Shown: positions 26,780-36,795, counted from the stretch's first letter. The stretch is DNA of 64,000 nt from Rallus limicola (GCA_022605955.1 JAKCOZ010000005.1:55196750-55260749), one strand, 5' to 3'. Translations and numbers: made by a program. Notes: generated by a model not told the origin, from the letters alone.

Positions 26780-27700
26780 GTGCAGGAACTGTGATTTCAG
26801 CGAGCGAGCTGTGAGCAGGACCCGTTAAGCACGCTCACGCCTGCCTTAGCCTGGGCATAGCGAGCGACTGAACGCACAGCTGGATACTTGCATATGCAAA
26901 TGCTGGTTTGTACGTGCAGAGAGCCCCACGCAGCCCAGAAAGCTGGTCTGACTTCAGAGACCCGTTTTTCACTCTCCTCCCGCCACCCCCACCCCGCTTC
27001 TCCAGACAGGGGACGTGGGGAATTCTCTCCAGCTCTGCAGCAGCATCGCGAAGGGTCACCGCCGACTTGACAGCGCCTTCCCGCATCCTCAGCGCAGACA
27101 TTTCTCGCCCTGGTGATGCCACATAGCAACCTGGGCACCAGAGCCGCCCCGCGTTTGCACGCAAGCAGGAGAGAGGCTAAAGGAAGCTACTTATTGTCTG
27201 CGGTGGAGCGGAGTCGCAGCGGATCCAGTCTTGTGTCTGCTCTTCATGCGTGACTGGCATGAGTCCCACCGCTAAGTCCTTGGCTGCCGGCCAAGCGCGG
27301 AGTGGCAGGCACCTGTCCCTGCTGGGAGACCTGGCGACCCCGACTTGCCCTAACGGTTAGTTCTTTTCTAACATCACGTCTACTCGAATTTACCTCAGGA
27401 TTTCCCCCCTCCGGGTGCCAGGGAACTAGGCTGATGCCAACTGCTTCACCATGGATAAAGCAAGGAGCGTTCCCAAGCTGCACCCCGGCACCCTCGAAGC
27501 ATTCAGCTGTACTCTCCTCGCTGGAACAGATGGGGCCCATCAAGGTGTTAGCGTCCTCCACCACATCAGCAAAATACCCCAGCACTGGGACAAAGTCAAG
27601 AGAGAAAAACAAACCCCAGCGGGGCTCCCTCTCAACTGTCCTTAAAATGCAGTTTGAGACATGTGCCAAGGAGCAGGCCTGGCTCTGTGCTCCAGGGTGG
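26780..27700. promoter_or_regulatory. CpG-rich block, possible promoter or enhancer
   Basis: CpG dinucleotides are much denser here than in the flanks, for example 'cagcgagcgag', 'catagcgagcgactgaacgc', 'catcgcgaagggtcaccgcc' and 'ggtggagcggagtcgcagcg'. A palindrome TTGCATATGCAA (26888-26899) overlaps a perfect octamer ATGCAAAT (26894-26901), the site type bound by POU factors. No associated coding exon was found, so this could be a non-coding RNA promoter, an orphan CpG island or an enhancer. The call rests on composition and motifs only. Confidence 0.4.
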
Positions 27701-30269
27701 CAGTGGGCCTAAGATGACACCCCCCCCCCCATCCTTCCTTCACACAAGGACGAGGTCTCTGGGCCTAGGGAGTCACAACTACCAGGGTTCTGGGCTGCAT
27801 TTTGGTTCCCACTTCTTTAGGAAGTGCTTTTTCATGTCTGCAGCAGCATCTGTCACAAGTGGTTCTGCTGAAAGGAGGACAAAGAATATAATTTCACAGG
27901 AGGGGAAACAGAAACCAGCCAGGAAGGGTTTTTTGCAGGAAGTTTGGGACAGAGGGAGGACTAGGACATATATGTCCTCATTCTGCAGCCTGATTCTTAT
28001 ATAAAACCCTACTTTCTTCAGCATTAGAAATGCAAGTGGAAATGTTTCCAAAGTGTAGAGAATTTTTGAGTCATCTTCCATTATTTCAGTTTCATTATAG
28101 TCTCATCCCACTATTGGCATGTTTCCCTTCTCCTTCTGAAGAGAAAGAATAGAATATTTTGGTTTCTGCATTGGAAATTGGTAAGTTCTGTGTATCTCCT
28201 CCTCAACTTCAATGGCATGAAGTTCATCAGATAGAATAAATGACAGATTGGCTTGGAGAGACCTGATTGTGTATGGTTGACCCTTGCTAGGAAAAATGGA
28301 GTTGTGTTGTGTGTGTGATGAGGAAGAGAGTGTGGCTGAAGGCAGAGCATCCCAGCTCTACTGCTTCGTGCCAAGCACTCAGTGTCTCAGCAGCTGCCTC
28401 TCTCCTCAAGAAACCACAGCCCATAGGTTCTCCTGCCTGTCCTGTCTCCAGACATTCATGGCCCAAGCTCTCATCTGCAGGGAGTACGTGCAGGCTGGAA
28501 GCTTTATCTCTGCAGGCTCCACTGCAAAAGGAATAGCATGAAGAAAACTAAAGATCCAAATCCTCTCTCTTAGAAGTCAATGCTCATTTTGTATTTGGGT
28601 TCAAAGAGGTGCAGAAGCCAGCATAACCAAGGCTGGAAAATAGAAAGGACTGAGCAAAAAGTGCTTTGTGTTAGAATCACAGACCAAGACTGAAGTCAGA
28701 AATACTGTCAGGCCTGCTCATCTGTAAAAACAAGCTAAAAACAGCCTCACAGCAGCCAGATGAAGAAAAAGACATCATTTAGGGCAGTGGCAACTCGTTA
28801 ACCCAAATGACCTGCATCTCTGGTGAGTGCTGACCCAAGGACTTGCAAATTTACCTCCACTGCCCAATAAACTGTCGCTGCCCAGCTTCTCTAATTAAAA
28901 TAGTCCTGGATTTGCAGGACCTACCCAGAGAATAAACTGGAATTTATCAGATTAGCTAAGCCAGATCATACGTACAGCATACAGGCTGGCCAACAGCCTA
29001 CTTTGGACCAGATTAACCAGCTAAAATAATTGGGGATTTTTGCAAAGTCTGCCCCTAAAGACTGGCATTAAGGAGATGCACCAAAGACCGACCGTATATT
29101 GCAGCTCATTTCTTTTTACCCTATTTAGTTCTTAGCTTGATGTTCTTTGGAAATTGCTGGGAATCAGCTTTTTATCTTTCACTAACCAGTGAAAAAAAAT
29201 TATCTCTCTCCAGCTCCTTCAGGTGAGCTGTGTCAGTGGCAACTGGTGGATCTCTGAATGGGTTGGGAGGCTGTATTTAATGTAGTCCTACATCAGGAGA
29301 GTCTGTGGACTGATGTCTGTACAAGAGCAGAGTTGCATCTTGTCCTGATCAAGTCATAGGTCCTTGCTGGAAGATAATGAGAAGGGAAGAAAGTCTTGCA
29401 ATCTGAAAGGGATAGAACTCAGATGACTGCAGAATGCCCTGGGGCCTATGTGTAATCCAGGGACCTCTCTCCTGGTCTCCTCAAGGGAAACATGGTGCAT
29501 CCGTCCACCTGCTCTCACTGAGTTATGAGCATGGGATACAGCAGCAACATTCTGGCAGATGTTTCTTTTCAGCAATATGGGCTTCATCATGCTCAGGCAA
29601 AACTGGTTTTGCTACCAGAGCCAAAGGACTGCAGGCATGGGGAGGAGCAGGAGGAGGAGCAGAGCCAGGAGGCACCTGAGAGCTGGATTTCCTGCTCCTA
29701 TTCTCTGTTCACACCCTCCTTCAGCAGCCTCTGCCCAAGTTGAACAGACAGCAGAGCCATGGACATCTTGTTCCCCTCTGTGGGTGCAACCACCCACTTG
29801 GCTTGTGCCGGGAACAGACCTTGGGCATTTGCAGCACTGCTTTAAACCTCCTATTGCAGCCATTTCAGAGGGGAAATCAAACCTGAAGTCTTTTGGGACA
29901 TTTCTATGAAACTCTGCTTTTCAGCATCACCAGTTTCAGCCCTTCCCTTTCCCTTTCCTTTCAACATTTATCAGTGTTTGACTTCACAGAAGGCAGGTTG
30001 AACAAAATAGGTAAAACATCCTAAAGCCAGGAATGTTGTGTTCTGCTGACCTCAGCTGTGAGATATACCAGCATTCACTCACCTCCTTTCTCCTTATCAA
30101 GGATCTGTCTGAAAGCAGCCAACAGGGAACCTAAAATAACAGATGACAAGTGAGGATAAGATGCTGCTGTCCTGAGTCTGTGCTAGTCTGGAGTCCATGT
30201 CCCTGGAACAGTGATGCAATAGAAAGAAGGAGAAGTCATTAAAGGACAGAAAAAAAAAACCAAACCATG
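27701..30269. other. Non-coding intergenic sequence
   Basis: No supported gene. It contains a short poly-C run (27719-27731) and ordinary unique sequence. Frames of 80-116 codons show no family resemblance. Confidence 0.5.
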
Positions 30270-30293
30270 CCCCCCCCCCCCCCCCCCCCCCCC
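30270..30293. repeat. Poly-C(24) homopolymer
   Basis: A run of 24 C lies about 260 bp left of the retrovirus and is preceded by an A-rich run. Poly-C/poly-G of this length can form i-motif or G-quadruplex structures and is prone to sequencing and length error. Confidence 0.95.
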
Positions 30294-30550
30294 TCCAATC
30301 TTGGCTTTGTCAAGAATACCAGGAGGAGCATCATTTGGGACTGTAGTGTTTGGATCTCCACAGAAGAACACAGAAAAGCTCACACCTCTGACCAGCACAT
30401 TTCATTTCCCAAGAGCATCCATCCATCTGAGCTCAAAGCAGCAGGCTTATTTCAGCCATGGCATCTGTGAAACCCACCCCTGCATGCACAAAAAAACCCC
30501 CAGCCCTCTTCTGCAGCCATAATACCCACCCACCAACAATTCTGTGCTTC

Positions 30551-30555
30551 CAGGC
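30551..30555. repeat. Target-site duplication, left copy (CAGGC)
   Basis: The five bases immediately left of the LTR are identical to those immediately right of the distal LTR (37506-37510). Integrase makes such short direct repeats at insertion. Five bases is within the usual retroviral range of 4-6. Confidence 0.9.
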
Positions 30556-31144
30556 TGTCGTGGTTTCACCCCGGCTTGGGCCGAGATCCACGCAGCTGCC
30601 TGCTCCTTAAAGTAAAAGAGCAGGAGAAAAGGGAAAAAGGGGAGGGGGGAAACAAGGGAAGGGAAAAGGAAGGGGCAAGTAACTCCAAAACCAAGAAACT
30701 AAGAGGCCCGTGGGTTGGGATAAGGATAGTTTACTAAGATAACAGAAAAAATAAAATATATACAATGCTAACAGGACTATAGAGCAAAAGAATATGAAAA
30801 TATTGATACACAATGCAGTTTCTCACCGAACCACACAACTCAGGCCGTACCACCCAGAGCCGTCCCGGAACCCGACCGTCCCCCAAGACCCTCGCGTCCC
30901 GGCCGCTCGCGTCCCGGAACCGCCCCTTCCTCCTCCCATCAGCCCCCCTTTATCCTGGGCAGGACGTAATTGGCATGGAATACTCTCTTTGGCCCATCTG
31001 GGTCACCTGTCCTGGCATTGACTGTCTGACTGCAACTAAAAACATCAGGGTGTTATCAGCACTGTTTTCATTTTAACTCCCAAACACAGCATTCCATCCG
31101 CTGCTACAAATGAAATTAACTCTATCCTGACTGAAACCAGGACA
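30556..31144 (-). repeat. 3' LTR of the endogenous retrovirus
   Basis: In element orientation it begins TGTCCTGGTTTCA and ends CCACGACA (TG...CA ends). It aligns with the other LTR at a constant offset of 6,361 bases, with no difference that I could see. It contains the same CpG-rich block, TATA-like sequence and pyrimidine tract as its partner. Confidence 0.95.
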
Positions 31145-31160
31145 TTATCCACCCCTTATT
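31145..31160 (-). promoter_or_regulatory. Candidate polypurine tract for plus-strand DNA priming
   Basis: Directly upstream of the 3' LTR the element strand reads AATAAGGGGTGGATAA. The AAGGGGTGG core is purine-rich with one T. It is short and imperfect compared with most retroviral tracts, but it is in the required place. Confidence 0.55.
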
Positions 31161-31641
31161 CCATACCATTTACGTCATGACCAGATCCAACCATTTCTTT
31201 TGGGTACAACCAATGTTTCAGACACACATATCTGTATTATTCCCTTAGTCTATGGACCATTCTTCTGAGTTTTGTTGAGTAAATGATTTAGTCCATGACT
31301 TTCAGGCTTCATTCGTTGTAACAGTCTCTCATGGTGTCAGTATGCACCATTGGATCATTGCATGCTGCATCTCGGGCTCTCGACCAATGCATCTGACATG
31401 GTCCATGGTCATGGTCTGTGAATCAAAAGTGTTCATTTTCAAAGGGGAAGAGGAAAAAGTTCTTGTGATGGTAGGTCTTGATCCCATCATCGTGGCAGTC
31501 TTCCTTCATTGACGTGTATGTTTCCGGCTGTAACTCCATTGGCACAACACACAACAACAATTATATATACAGAAATTAAAGTAATAATGTATATACTGTA
31601 ATGGGTTATTTAGCACTTATTATAATACAATTTCTACCTTA
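31161..31641 (-). other. Retroviral 3' non-coding region, no env
   Basis: Roughly 480 bases separate the pol stop from the polypurine tract. This is too short for an envelope gene, and I found no open frame of 60 codons or more on the element strand. It is AT-rich, especially at 31555-31640. Presumably it is a 3' untranslated region that may hold export or packaging signals, but I recognise none. Confidence 0.8.
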
Positions 31642-34600
31642 CTAATTACATTGGCTATTCTCACCTAAAATCAAATCCCTTTGAGGTACACATCGAGTTT
31701 CTCCATCCTTCTGCATTACCCACCAAGTAGAACCAGGTCCTTGAGCAAAAACAATTCCCGACATAGGTTTACCTTTACCTGAAGCAGGGATGACCCAAAC
31801 TGTCTTCCCTAATATACTTTTCATGTGCACCACTGGGACTCTGTCTCCTTCTACAGTACATGGAAATTTTGACTGGGCAGGGCCAGCCCGATTGGTAGAA
31901 CCCCTAGAGTTAACTAACCACGTGGCTTTTGCCAAATTTGTATCCCAATGTTTGAATGTTCCACCACCCATTGCTTTCAGGGTAGTCTTTAAGAGTCCAT
32001 TATATCGTTCAATTTTCCCAGAGGCTGGTGCATGATAAGGAATGTGGTACACCCATTCAATGCCATGCTCTTTGGCCCAGGTGTCTATGAGAGCATTTCG
32101 GAAATGAGTCCCGTTGTCTGACTCGATTCTTTCTGGGGTGCCGTGTCGCCATAGGACTTGCCTTTCAAGGCCCAGGATTGTATTCCGGGCAGTAGCATGG
32201 GGTACCGGATATGTTTCTAGCCAGCCAGTGGTAGCCTCCACCATTGTAAGCACATAGCGTTTGCCATGGCGGGTTTGTGGGAGGGTGATGTAATCAATCT
32301 GCCAGGCCTCCCCATATTTATATTTCATCCACCGTCCCCCATACCAAAGCGGCTTCAACCGCTTCGCCTGCTTAATTGCGGCACACGTCTCACATTCATG
32401 GATAACTTGTGCAATAGCATCCATGGTTAAGTCCACCCCTCGATCTCGAGCCCATCTATATGTTGCATCTCTCCCTTGATGACCTGAGGAATCATGAGCC
32501 CATCGAGCTATGAATAATTCACCTTTATGTTGCCAGTCTAGATCTACCTGAGCCACTTCAATCCTAGCAGCCTTATCTACCTGATGGTTGTTTTGATGTT
32601 CCTCCATGGCTCGACTCTTAGGTACATGGGCATCAACATGACGTACCTTTACAACAAGCCTCTCTAATCGGGTAGCAATGTCTTGCCATAAGTCAGCAGC
32701 CCATATGGGTTTGCCTCTACGCTGCCAGTTGTTCTTTTTCCACTGTTGCAACCAACCCCACAGGGCATTAGCTACCATCCATGAGTCAGTATAAAGATAG
32801 AGCATTGGCCACTTTTCTCTCTCAGCAATGTCCAAGGCCAACTGGATGGCCTTCACCTCAGCAAATTGGCTTGATTCACCTTTTCCTTCAGTGGCTTCTG
32901 CTACTTGTCTGGTAGGACTCCATACAGCAGCTTTCCATCTTCGCTGCCTTCCCACAAGGCGACAGGAGCCATCGGTGAACAGGGCATATCGCTTCTCATT
33001 CTCTGGCAGTTTGTTGTAAGGTGGGGCTTCTTCAGCACGTGTCACCTCCTCGTCCTCTGGTGACATCCCAAAATCTTTGCCTTCTGGCCAGTCTGTGATC
33101 ACTTCCACGATTCCTGGGCGATTAGGGTTTCCTATTCGAGCCCGCTGAGTAATTAGTGCAACCCACTTGCTCCACGTAGCATCAGTGGCATGGTGTGTAG
33201 AAGGGACCTTCCCTTTGAACATCCAGCCCAGCACCGGCAGTCGGGGTGCCAGGAGGAGTTGAGCTTCAGTTCCAATCACTTCTGAAGCGGCTCGAACCCC
33301 TTCATAGGCGGCCAGTATTTCCTTTTCTGTTGGAGTATAATTGGCCTCAGATCCTTTGTAGGCCCGACTCCAAAACCCCAGTGGTCGACCTCTAGTCTCC
33401 CCTTGTGCTTTCTGCCAGAGACTCCAGGTAGGGCCATTCTCCCCGGCTGCAGTGTAAAGCACATTTTTAACATCTGTCCCTGTCCGGACAGGCCCAAGGG
33501 CTACTGCATGGACTATCTCGCGTTTGATCTGTTCAAAGGCTTGCTGCTGCTCAGGGCCCCATTGGAAATCATTCTTCTTCCGAGTTACGTGGTAGAGTGG
33601 GCTCACAATGAGACTGTAGTTTGGGACATGCATTCGCCAAAAACCTATAACACCTAAGAAAGCTTGTGTTTCCTTTTTGTTGCTTGGTGGAGACATAGCT
33701 GCTATTTTATTGATAATGTCCATTGGGATCTGACGACGCCCATCCTGCCATTTTATTCCTAAAAACTGGATTTCTCGGGTAGGCCCCTTGACTTTACTTT
33801 GCTTTATAGCAAAACCAGCTTCCAAAAGGATTTGAATTATCCTTTTTCCTTTCTCAAATACTTCCTCTGCTGTATTGCCCCATACAATGATGTCATCAAT
33901 ATACTGCAGGTGCTCTGGGGCTTTACCCTTTTCCAGTGTGGTCTGAATTAGTCCATGGCAAATGGTGGGGCTGTGTTTCCACCCCTGGGGCAGACGATTC
34001 CACGTGTATTGGATGCCCCTCCAAGTGAAAGCAAATTGTGGCCTGCACTCTGGCGCCAGTGGTATTGAGAAGAAAGCATTTGCAATGTCAATTGTGGCAT
34101 ACCACTTGGCTGCCTTTGACTCCAATTCATACTGCAGTTCCAGCATGTCTGGTACAGCAGCACTCATACCTGGAGTGACTTCGTTTAGGCCACGATAATC
34201 CACTGTCAGCCTCCACTCTCCATCAGACTTCCGCACTGGCCATATGGGACTGTTAAAGGGTGAGCGGGTTCGGCTGATCACCCCTTGACTCTCTAGTTGA
34301 CGAATCAGCTTATGGATGGGGATCAGGGAATCCCTGTTAGTACGGTATTGTCTCCTGTGCACCGTCGTTGTAGCAATTGGCACCTGCTGTTCTTCAACCT
34401 TCAATAACCCCACAACAGAAGGATCATCAGAGAGTCCAGGCAAGGCACGCAATTGCTCAGTGCCTTCTGTCTCCAAAGCAGCTATTCCAAAAGCCCACCG
34501 GTACCCTTTTGGGTCCTTAAAATAACCTCTACGGAGGTAATCTATACCTAAAATGCATGGAGCTTCTGGGCCAGTCACAATTGGGTGTTTCTCCCAGTCC

Positions 34601-34836
34601 TTCCCAGTTAAGCTCACTTCAGCCTCTAACACAGTCAATTGTTGGGATCCACCTGTCACTCCAGAAATGCTGACAGGTTTTGTCCCTACATGATTCGATG
34701 GCATTATCGTACACTGGGCACCAGTATCCACCAGAGCCTTGTACTCTTGTGGGTCTGACATGCCAGGCCATCTGATCCACACAGTCCAATAAACACGGTT
34801 ATCCCTCTCCTCCACCTGGCTGGAGGCAGGGCCCCT
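31642..34836 (-). CDS. pol: ERVL-like Pol (protease, reverse transcriptase, RNase H, integrase), expressed by stop readthrough
   Basis: An open frame of 1,064 codons directly follows the gag UAG in the same frame. No ATG precedes the protease core closely; the first is the Met just before DPQEYKALVDTG. Numbering below starts at the GTG at 34815. The protease has the active site LVDTGA (D30) and ILGIDY (88-93). The reverse transcriptase has D243 in TIDIANAFF, LPQGW (275-279) and YIDD (305-308). RNase H has D615 in FTDGS, E653, D677 and D747. The integrase zinc finger has H774, H779, C808 and C811; its catalytic triad is D841, D900 and E936, the last two separated by exactly 35 residues. No frameshift, internal stop or missing catalytic residue was seen. 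It would copy the RNA genome to DNA and insert it. Expression as a Gag-Pol fusion is inferred from the frame and stop context. Confidence 0.95.
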   Translation of the reverse strand, partial: RGPASSQVEERDNRVYWTVWIRWPGMSDPQEYKALVDTGAQCTIMPSNHVGTKPVSISGVTGGSQQLTVLEAEVSLTGKDWEKHPIVTGPEAPCILGIDYLRRGYFKDPKGYRWAFGIAALETEGTEQLRALPGLSDDPSVVGLLKVEEQQVPIATTTVHRRQYRTNRDSLIPIHKLIRQLESQGVISRTRSPFNSPIWPVRKSDGEWRLTVDYRGLNEVTPGMSAAVPDMLELQYELESKAAKWYATIDIANAFFSIPLAPECRPQFAFTWRGIQYTWNRLPQGWKHSPTICHGLIQTTLEKGKAPEHLQYIDDIIVWGNTAEEVFEKGKRIIQILLEAGFAIKQSKVKGPTREIQFLGIKWQDGRRQIPMDIINKIAAMSPPSNKKETQAFLGVIGFWRMHVPNYSLIVSPLYHVTRKKNDFQWGPEQQQAFEQIKREIVHAVALGPVRTGTDVKNVLYTAAGENGPTWSLWQKAQGETRGRPLGFWSRAYKGSEANYTPTEKEILAAYEGVRAASEVIGTEAQLLLAPRLPVLGWMFKGKVPSTHHATDATWSKWVALITQRARIGNPNRPGIVEVITDWPEGKDFGMSPEDEEVTRAEEAPPYNKLPENEKRYALFTDGSCRLVGRQRRWKAAVWSPTRQVAEATEGKGESSQFAEVKAIQLALDIAEREKWPMLYLYTDSWMVANALWGWLQQWKKNNWQRRGKPIWAADLWQDIATRLERLVVKVRHVDAHVPKSRAMEEHQNNHQVDKAARIEVAQVDLDWQHKGELFIARWAHDSSGHQGRDATYRWARDRGVDLTMDAIAQVIHECETCAAIKQAKRLKPLWYGGRWMKYKYGEAWQIDYITLPQTRHGKRYVLTMVEATTGWLETYPVPHATARNTILGLERQVLWRHGTPERIESDNGTHFRNALIDTWAKEHGIEWVYHIPYHAPASGKIERYNGLLKTTLKAMGGGTFKHWDTNLAKATWLVNSRGSTNRAGPAQSKFPCTVEGDRVPVVHMKSILGKTVWVIPASGKGKPMSGIVFAQGPGSTWWVMQKDGETRCVPQRDLILGENSQCN

Positions 34837-34839
34837 CTA
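34803..34839 (-). promoter_or_regulatory. Candidate gag-pol readthrough signal: UAG plus hairpin
   Basis: The gag stop UAG (34839-34837) is followed by a five-base purine spacer AGGGG. A potential hairpin then forms: CCCT and CCTCCA (34831-34821, one bulged G) pair with TGGAGG and AGGG (34814-34803) around the loop GCCAGG, giving 10 base pairs. A stop, short purine spacer and structure in one frame is the known layout of gammaretroviral gag-pol readthrough. Function here is inference. Confidence 0.6.
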
Positions 34840-36795
34840 TTGTTGCTGATCGTATTGGCTGCTCACTGGTGCAGCCTTCTTCCTGACAACATCGCGTTGT
34901 GCGATTCTTTTACCTCGAAGCTCATCTACTCGTGCCTGGAGGGCTGAGGTGGGCTGCATATGCCACTTCCTCATGTCCTCACCATGGTCACGCAGGTAAG
35001 ACCACAGCTGCCCTCGCACCGTGTCTCGTGGTGTGTACCTTCTGTATCCTCCCTTCTGGGATGATGGACGCTTTCTCCTAGTAGCTGCAACATTGCCCCA
35101 ATGTTGGTCAAATCGTTTGACCAGTTTCTCTACCGCTGCGATCATAGAGTGGGAAACATTGTCCTCATATTTCCGGAGTCGCCAGGACACTTGTTCTACA
35201 GTTGGTGGATATGCATCCTCCCAGTCTATTGATGCTAGTGAATTGGTGTGCCCTGCTGGTGCACTTCGTACAACCTTACGCCACATATCTGGGGTGCATA
35301 TAACTTCATCAGGATCAGAGGGATTCTGTGTATTGTCCAGATCATAATAAATGATCTCCCGTACAGCTAATTCTCTCAGGTACTGGATAACTGCCTCTAT
35401 GCTATTACACTTGGGTGAGTGACATGTAATATATTCCTTTATGGGATACCTTTCCTCCACACTTGACAGTAGTCGCCTCCAGAGGCTGAGGATTTCTGGC
35501 TTTTTCCCAATTTCCTTGTCAATGCCTCCTTCTCTAGCTAGGGATCCCAACTGCTTGGCCTCCCTGCCATCTAATTCCAGACTACTGGCCCCTAGATCCC
35601 AGCATCGGAGCAACCAGGTGATGATGTGCTCACCTGGGCGGCGGCTGAAATCTTTTCGAACCTCACGCAGCTCACTCAGGGTCAGGGATCGTGTGACAAT
35701 CTCTGGCCCTGCTCCATCCTGAGATGCCTGAGATGGCCCTGCTCCATCCTGACATGCTCCAGATGGCCCTGCTTCATCATCATCATCCTTCACTACACGA
35801 ACTGATTTCTTTGTGTGTTTCCTCTTTTGTACGGGAGCAACAGACACTGGCGGGGGTTGGTTTTTTGTTTTATCAGCAGTATCTGCTGTAGGGGTGGCAG
35901 TAGCTGCAGCATTGGTTGGACTAGTGGCAGTAGCCACAGTGCTAGTCACAGAAGTTACAGTGGCTGCAGTGCCAGTCATAGGGGTTGCAGCAGCTGCAGC
36001 ATTGGTTGGACTAGTTGCAGTAGCCACAGTACTAGTCACAGAAGTTACAGTAGCTGCAGTGCCAGTCATAGGGGTTGCAGCAGCTGCAGTCTTTGCTGGT
36101 TTGTTTTCATTCCTTTCCCTCTGACAGTGCTGACAGTACTGCCTGTTATCAAGCAGTGTTTTGTAAATAGTGGCCAGGGCCCAGCACAGTGCAGTAAGGT
36201 GTGCTTCTCTGGTAAACTTACAGCAATTCCTTTTCAGATATGCAGTAACTTTACCAGGGTCCTGTAACTGCTCAGGAGTGAAACTCCAAGCCATTGGAAG
36301 TGAGAAAGTACCTAGGTACCTGCCCATGCTCTGCCACATGCCCTGCCACTCATGTTTATCTGGCCTCGCAGAAAACTCTGGAGTGGTATTCATAAACCTC
36401 TGCTTAATATTTGACAACAACTGAACCATCTGCACCAAAGCTAAAAACAACAAAATGCTAGTTTGAATATCCCAGGGATATTGGAAGTTTTTAAAAACTG
36501 CTAGCAGAGTTGTTGTATCTAGCCCAAAGGAAAAGAAAGCAGTACTCCCACCATACCAGCTGCCGTTTTTAAACCCTCCCTGTCCAAAGAATGGACAGGG
36601 CAGCAAGATCTCATATAAGTACCAGAAAAAGTTCACGATCCTCGATATTACTGAATCATAGACTGTTATCATAATAAACAAGAACAGGAGACGCAGCTTC
36701 GACATGGTAGAAAATCCTATCAGGACTGCATACAGCATACGGTAGTTTTGCTGCCACAGCAGTGACCACAGCCATGTGAATAAATACCACAGCAT
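34837..36795 (-). CDS. gag: ERVL-like Gag structural polyprotein
   Basis: Translation from the first ATG (36795, A at -3) gives 652 residues ending at UAG; an in-frame TAA lies about 10 codons upstream. The N-terminus is strikingly hydrophobic (about residues 1-67, with stretches such as LRLLFLFIMITVY and IVNFFWYLYEILL), and a further segment SILLFLALVQMV lies near 113-124. A low-complexity Thr/Ala/Val section (about 236-306) is built from 30-residue tandem repeats. Then come a Lys-rich patch, an acidic DDDDEAGPS patch and two short CQDGAGPS-like repeats. The capsid-like part (about 364-567) includes WLLRCWDLGA, typical of ERVL Gag and of genes derived from it such as Fv1. The C-terminus is basic (RRKRPSSQKGGYRR). 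No CX2CX4HX4C zinc knuckle is present, as in spuma-like viruses. It would form the particle core. Confidence 0.9.
   Translation of the reverse strand: MLWYLFTWLWSLLWQQNYRMLYAVLIGFSTMSKLRLLFLFIMITVYDSVISRIVNFFWYLYEILLPCPFFGQGGFKNGSWYGGSTAFFSFGLDTTTLLAVFKNFQYPWDIQTSILLFLALVQMVQLLSNIKQRFMNTTPEFSARPDKHEWQGMWQSMGRYLGTFSLPMAWSFTPEQLQDPGKVTAYLKRNCCKFTREAHLTALCWALATIYKTLLDNRQYCQHCQRERNENKPAKTAAAATPMTGTAATVTSVTSTVATATSPTNAAAAATPMTGTAATVTSVTSTVATATSPTNAAATATPTADTADKTKNQPPPVSVAPVQKRKHTKKSVRVVKDDDDEAGPSGACQDGAGPSQASQDGAGPEIVTRSLTLSELREVRKDFSRRPGEHIITWLLRCWDLGASSLELDGREAKQLGSLAREGGIDKEIGKKPEILSLWRRLLSSVEERYPIKEYITCHSPKCNSIEAVIQYLRELAVREIIYYDLDNTQNPSDPDEVICTPDMWRKVVRSAPAGHTNSLASIDWEDAYPPTVEQVSWRLRKYEDNVSHSMIAAVEKLVKRFDQHWGNVAATRRKRPSSQKGGYRRYTPRDTVRGQLWSYLRDHGEDMRKWHMQPTSALQARVDELRGKRIAQRDVVRKKAAPVSSQYDQQQ
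35718..35775 (-). repeat. Short 30-bp-period repeat inside gag
   Basis: The plus strand shows 'atggccctgctccatcctga' twice and a partial third copy, encoding repeated QDGAGPS-type peptides just after the acidic patch. The frame is kept. Confidence 0.75.
35911..36090 (-). repeat. 90-bp tandem repeat inside gag (two full units)
   Basis: Units 35911-36000 and 36001-36090 differ at only about four bases. Ninety is a multiple of three, so each unit adds exactly 30 residues (Thr/Ala/Val/Ser-rich) and keeps the frame open. A partial, more diverged unit is suggested on either side. Confidence 0.92.

Noticed and set aside
30607..31076. Open frames of 68-87 codons repeated at 36968-37437
   Set aside because: They lie inside the two LTRs and repeat only because the LTRs are the same; the CpG-rich promoter section gives long chance frames.
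35813..36267. Plus-strand frames of 103 and 150 codons with repetitive Ser/Cys/Gly or Val/Ala content
   Set aside because: These are shadows of the tandem repeat in gag on the opposite strand.
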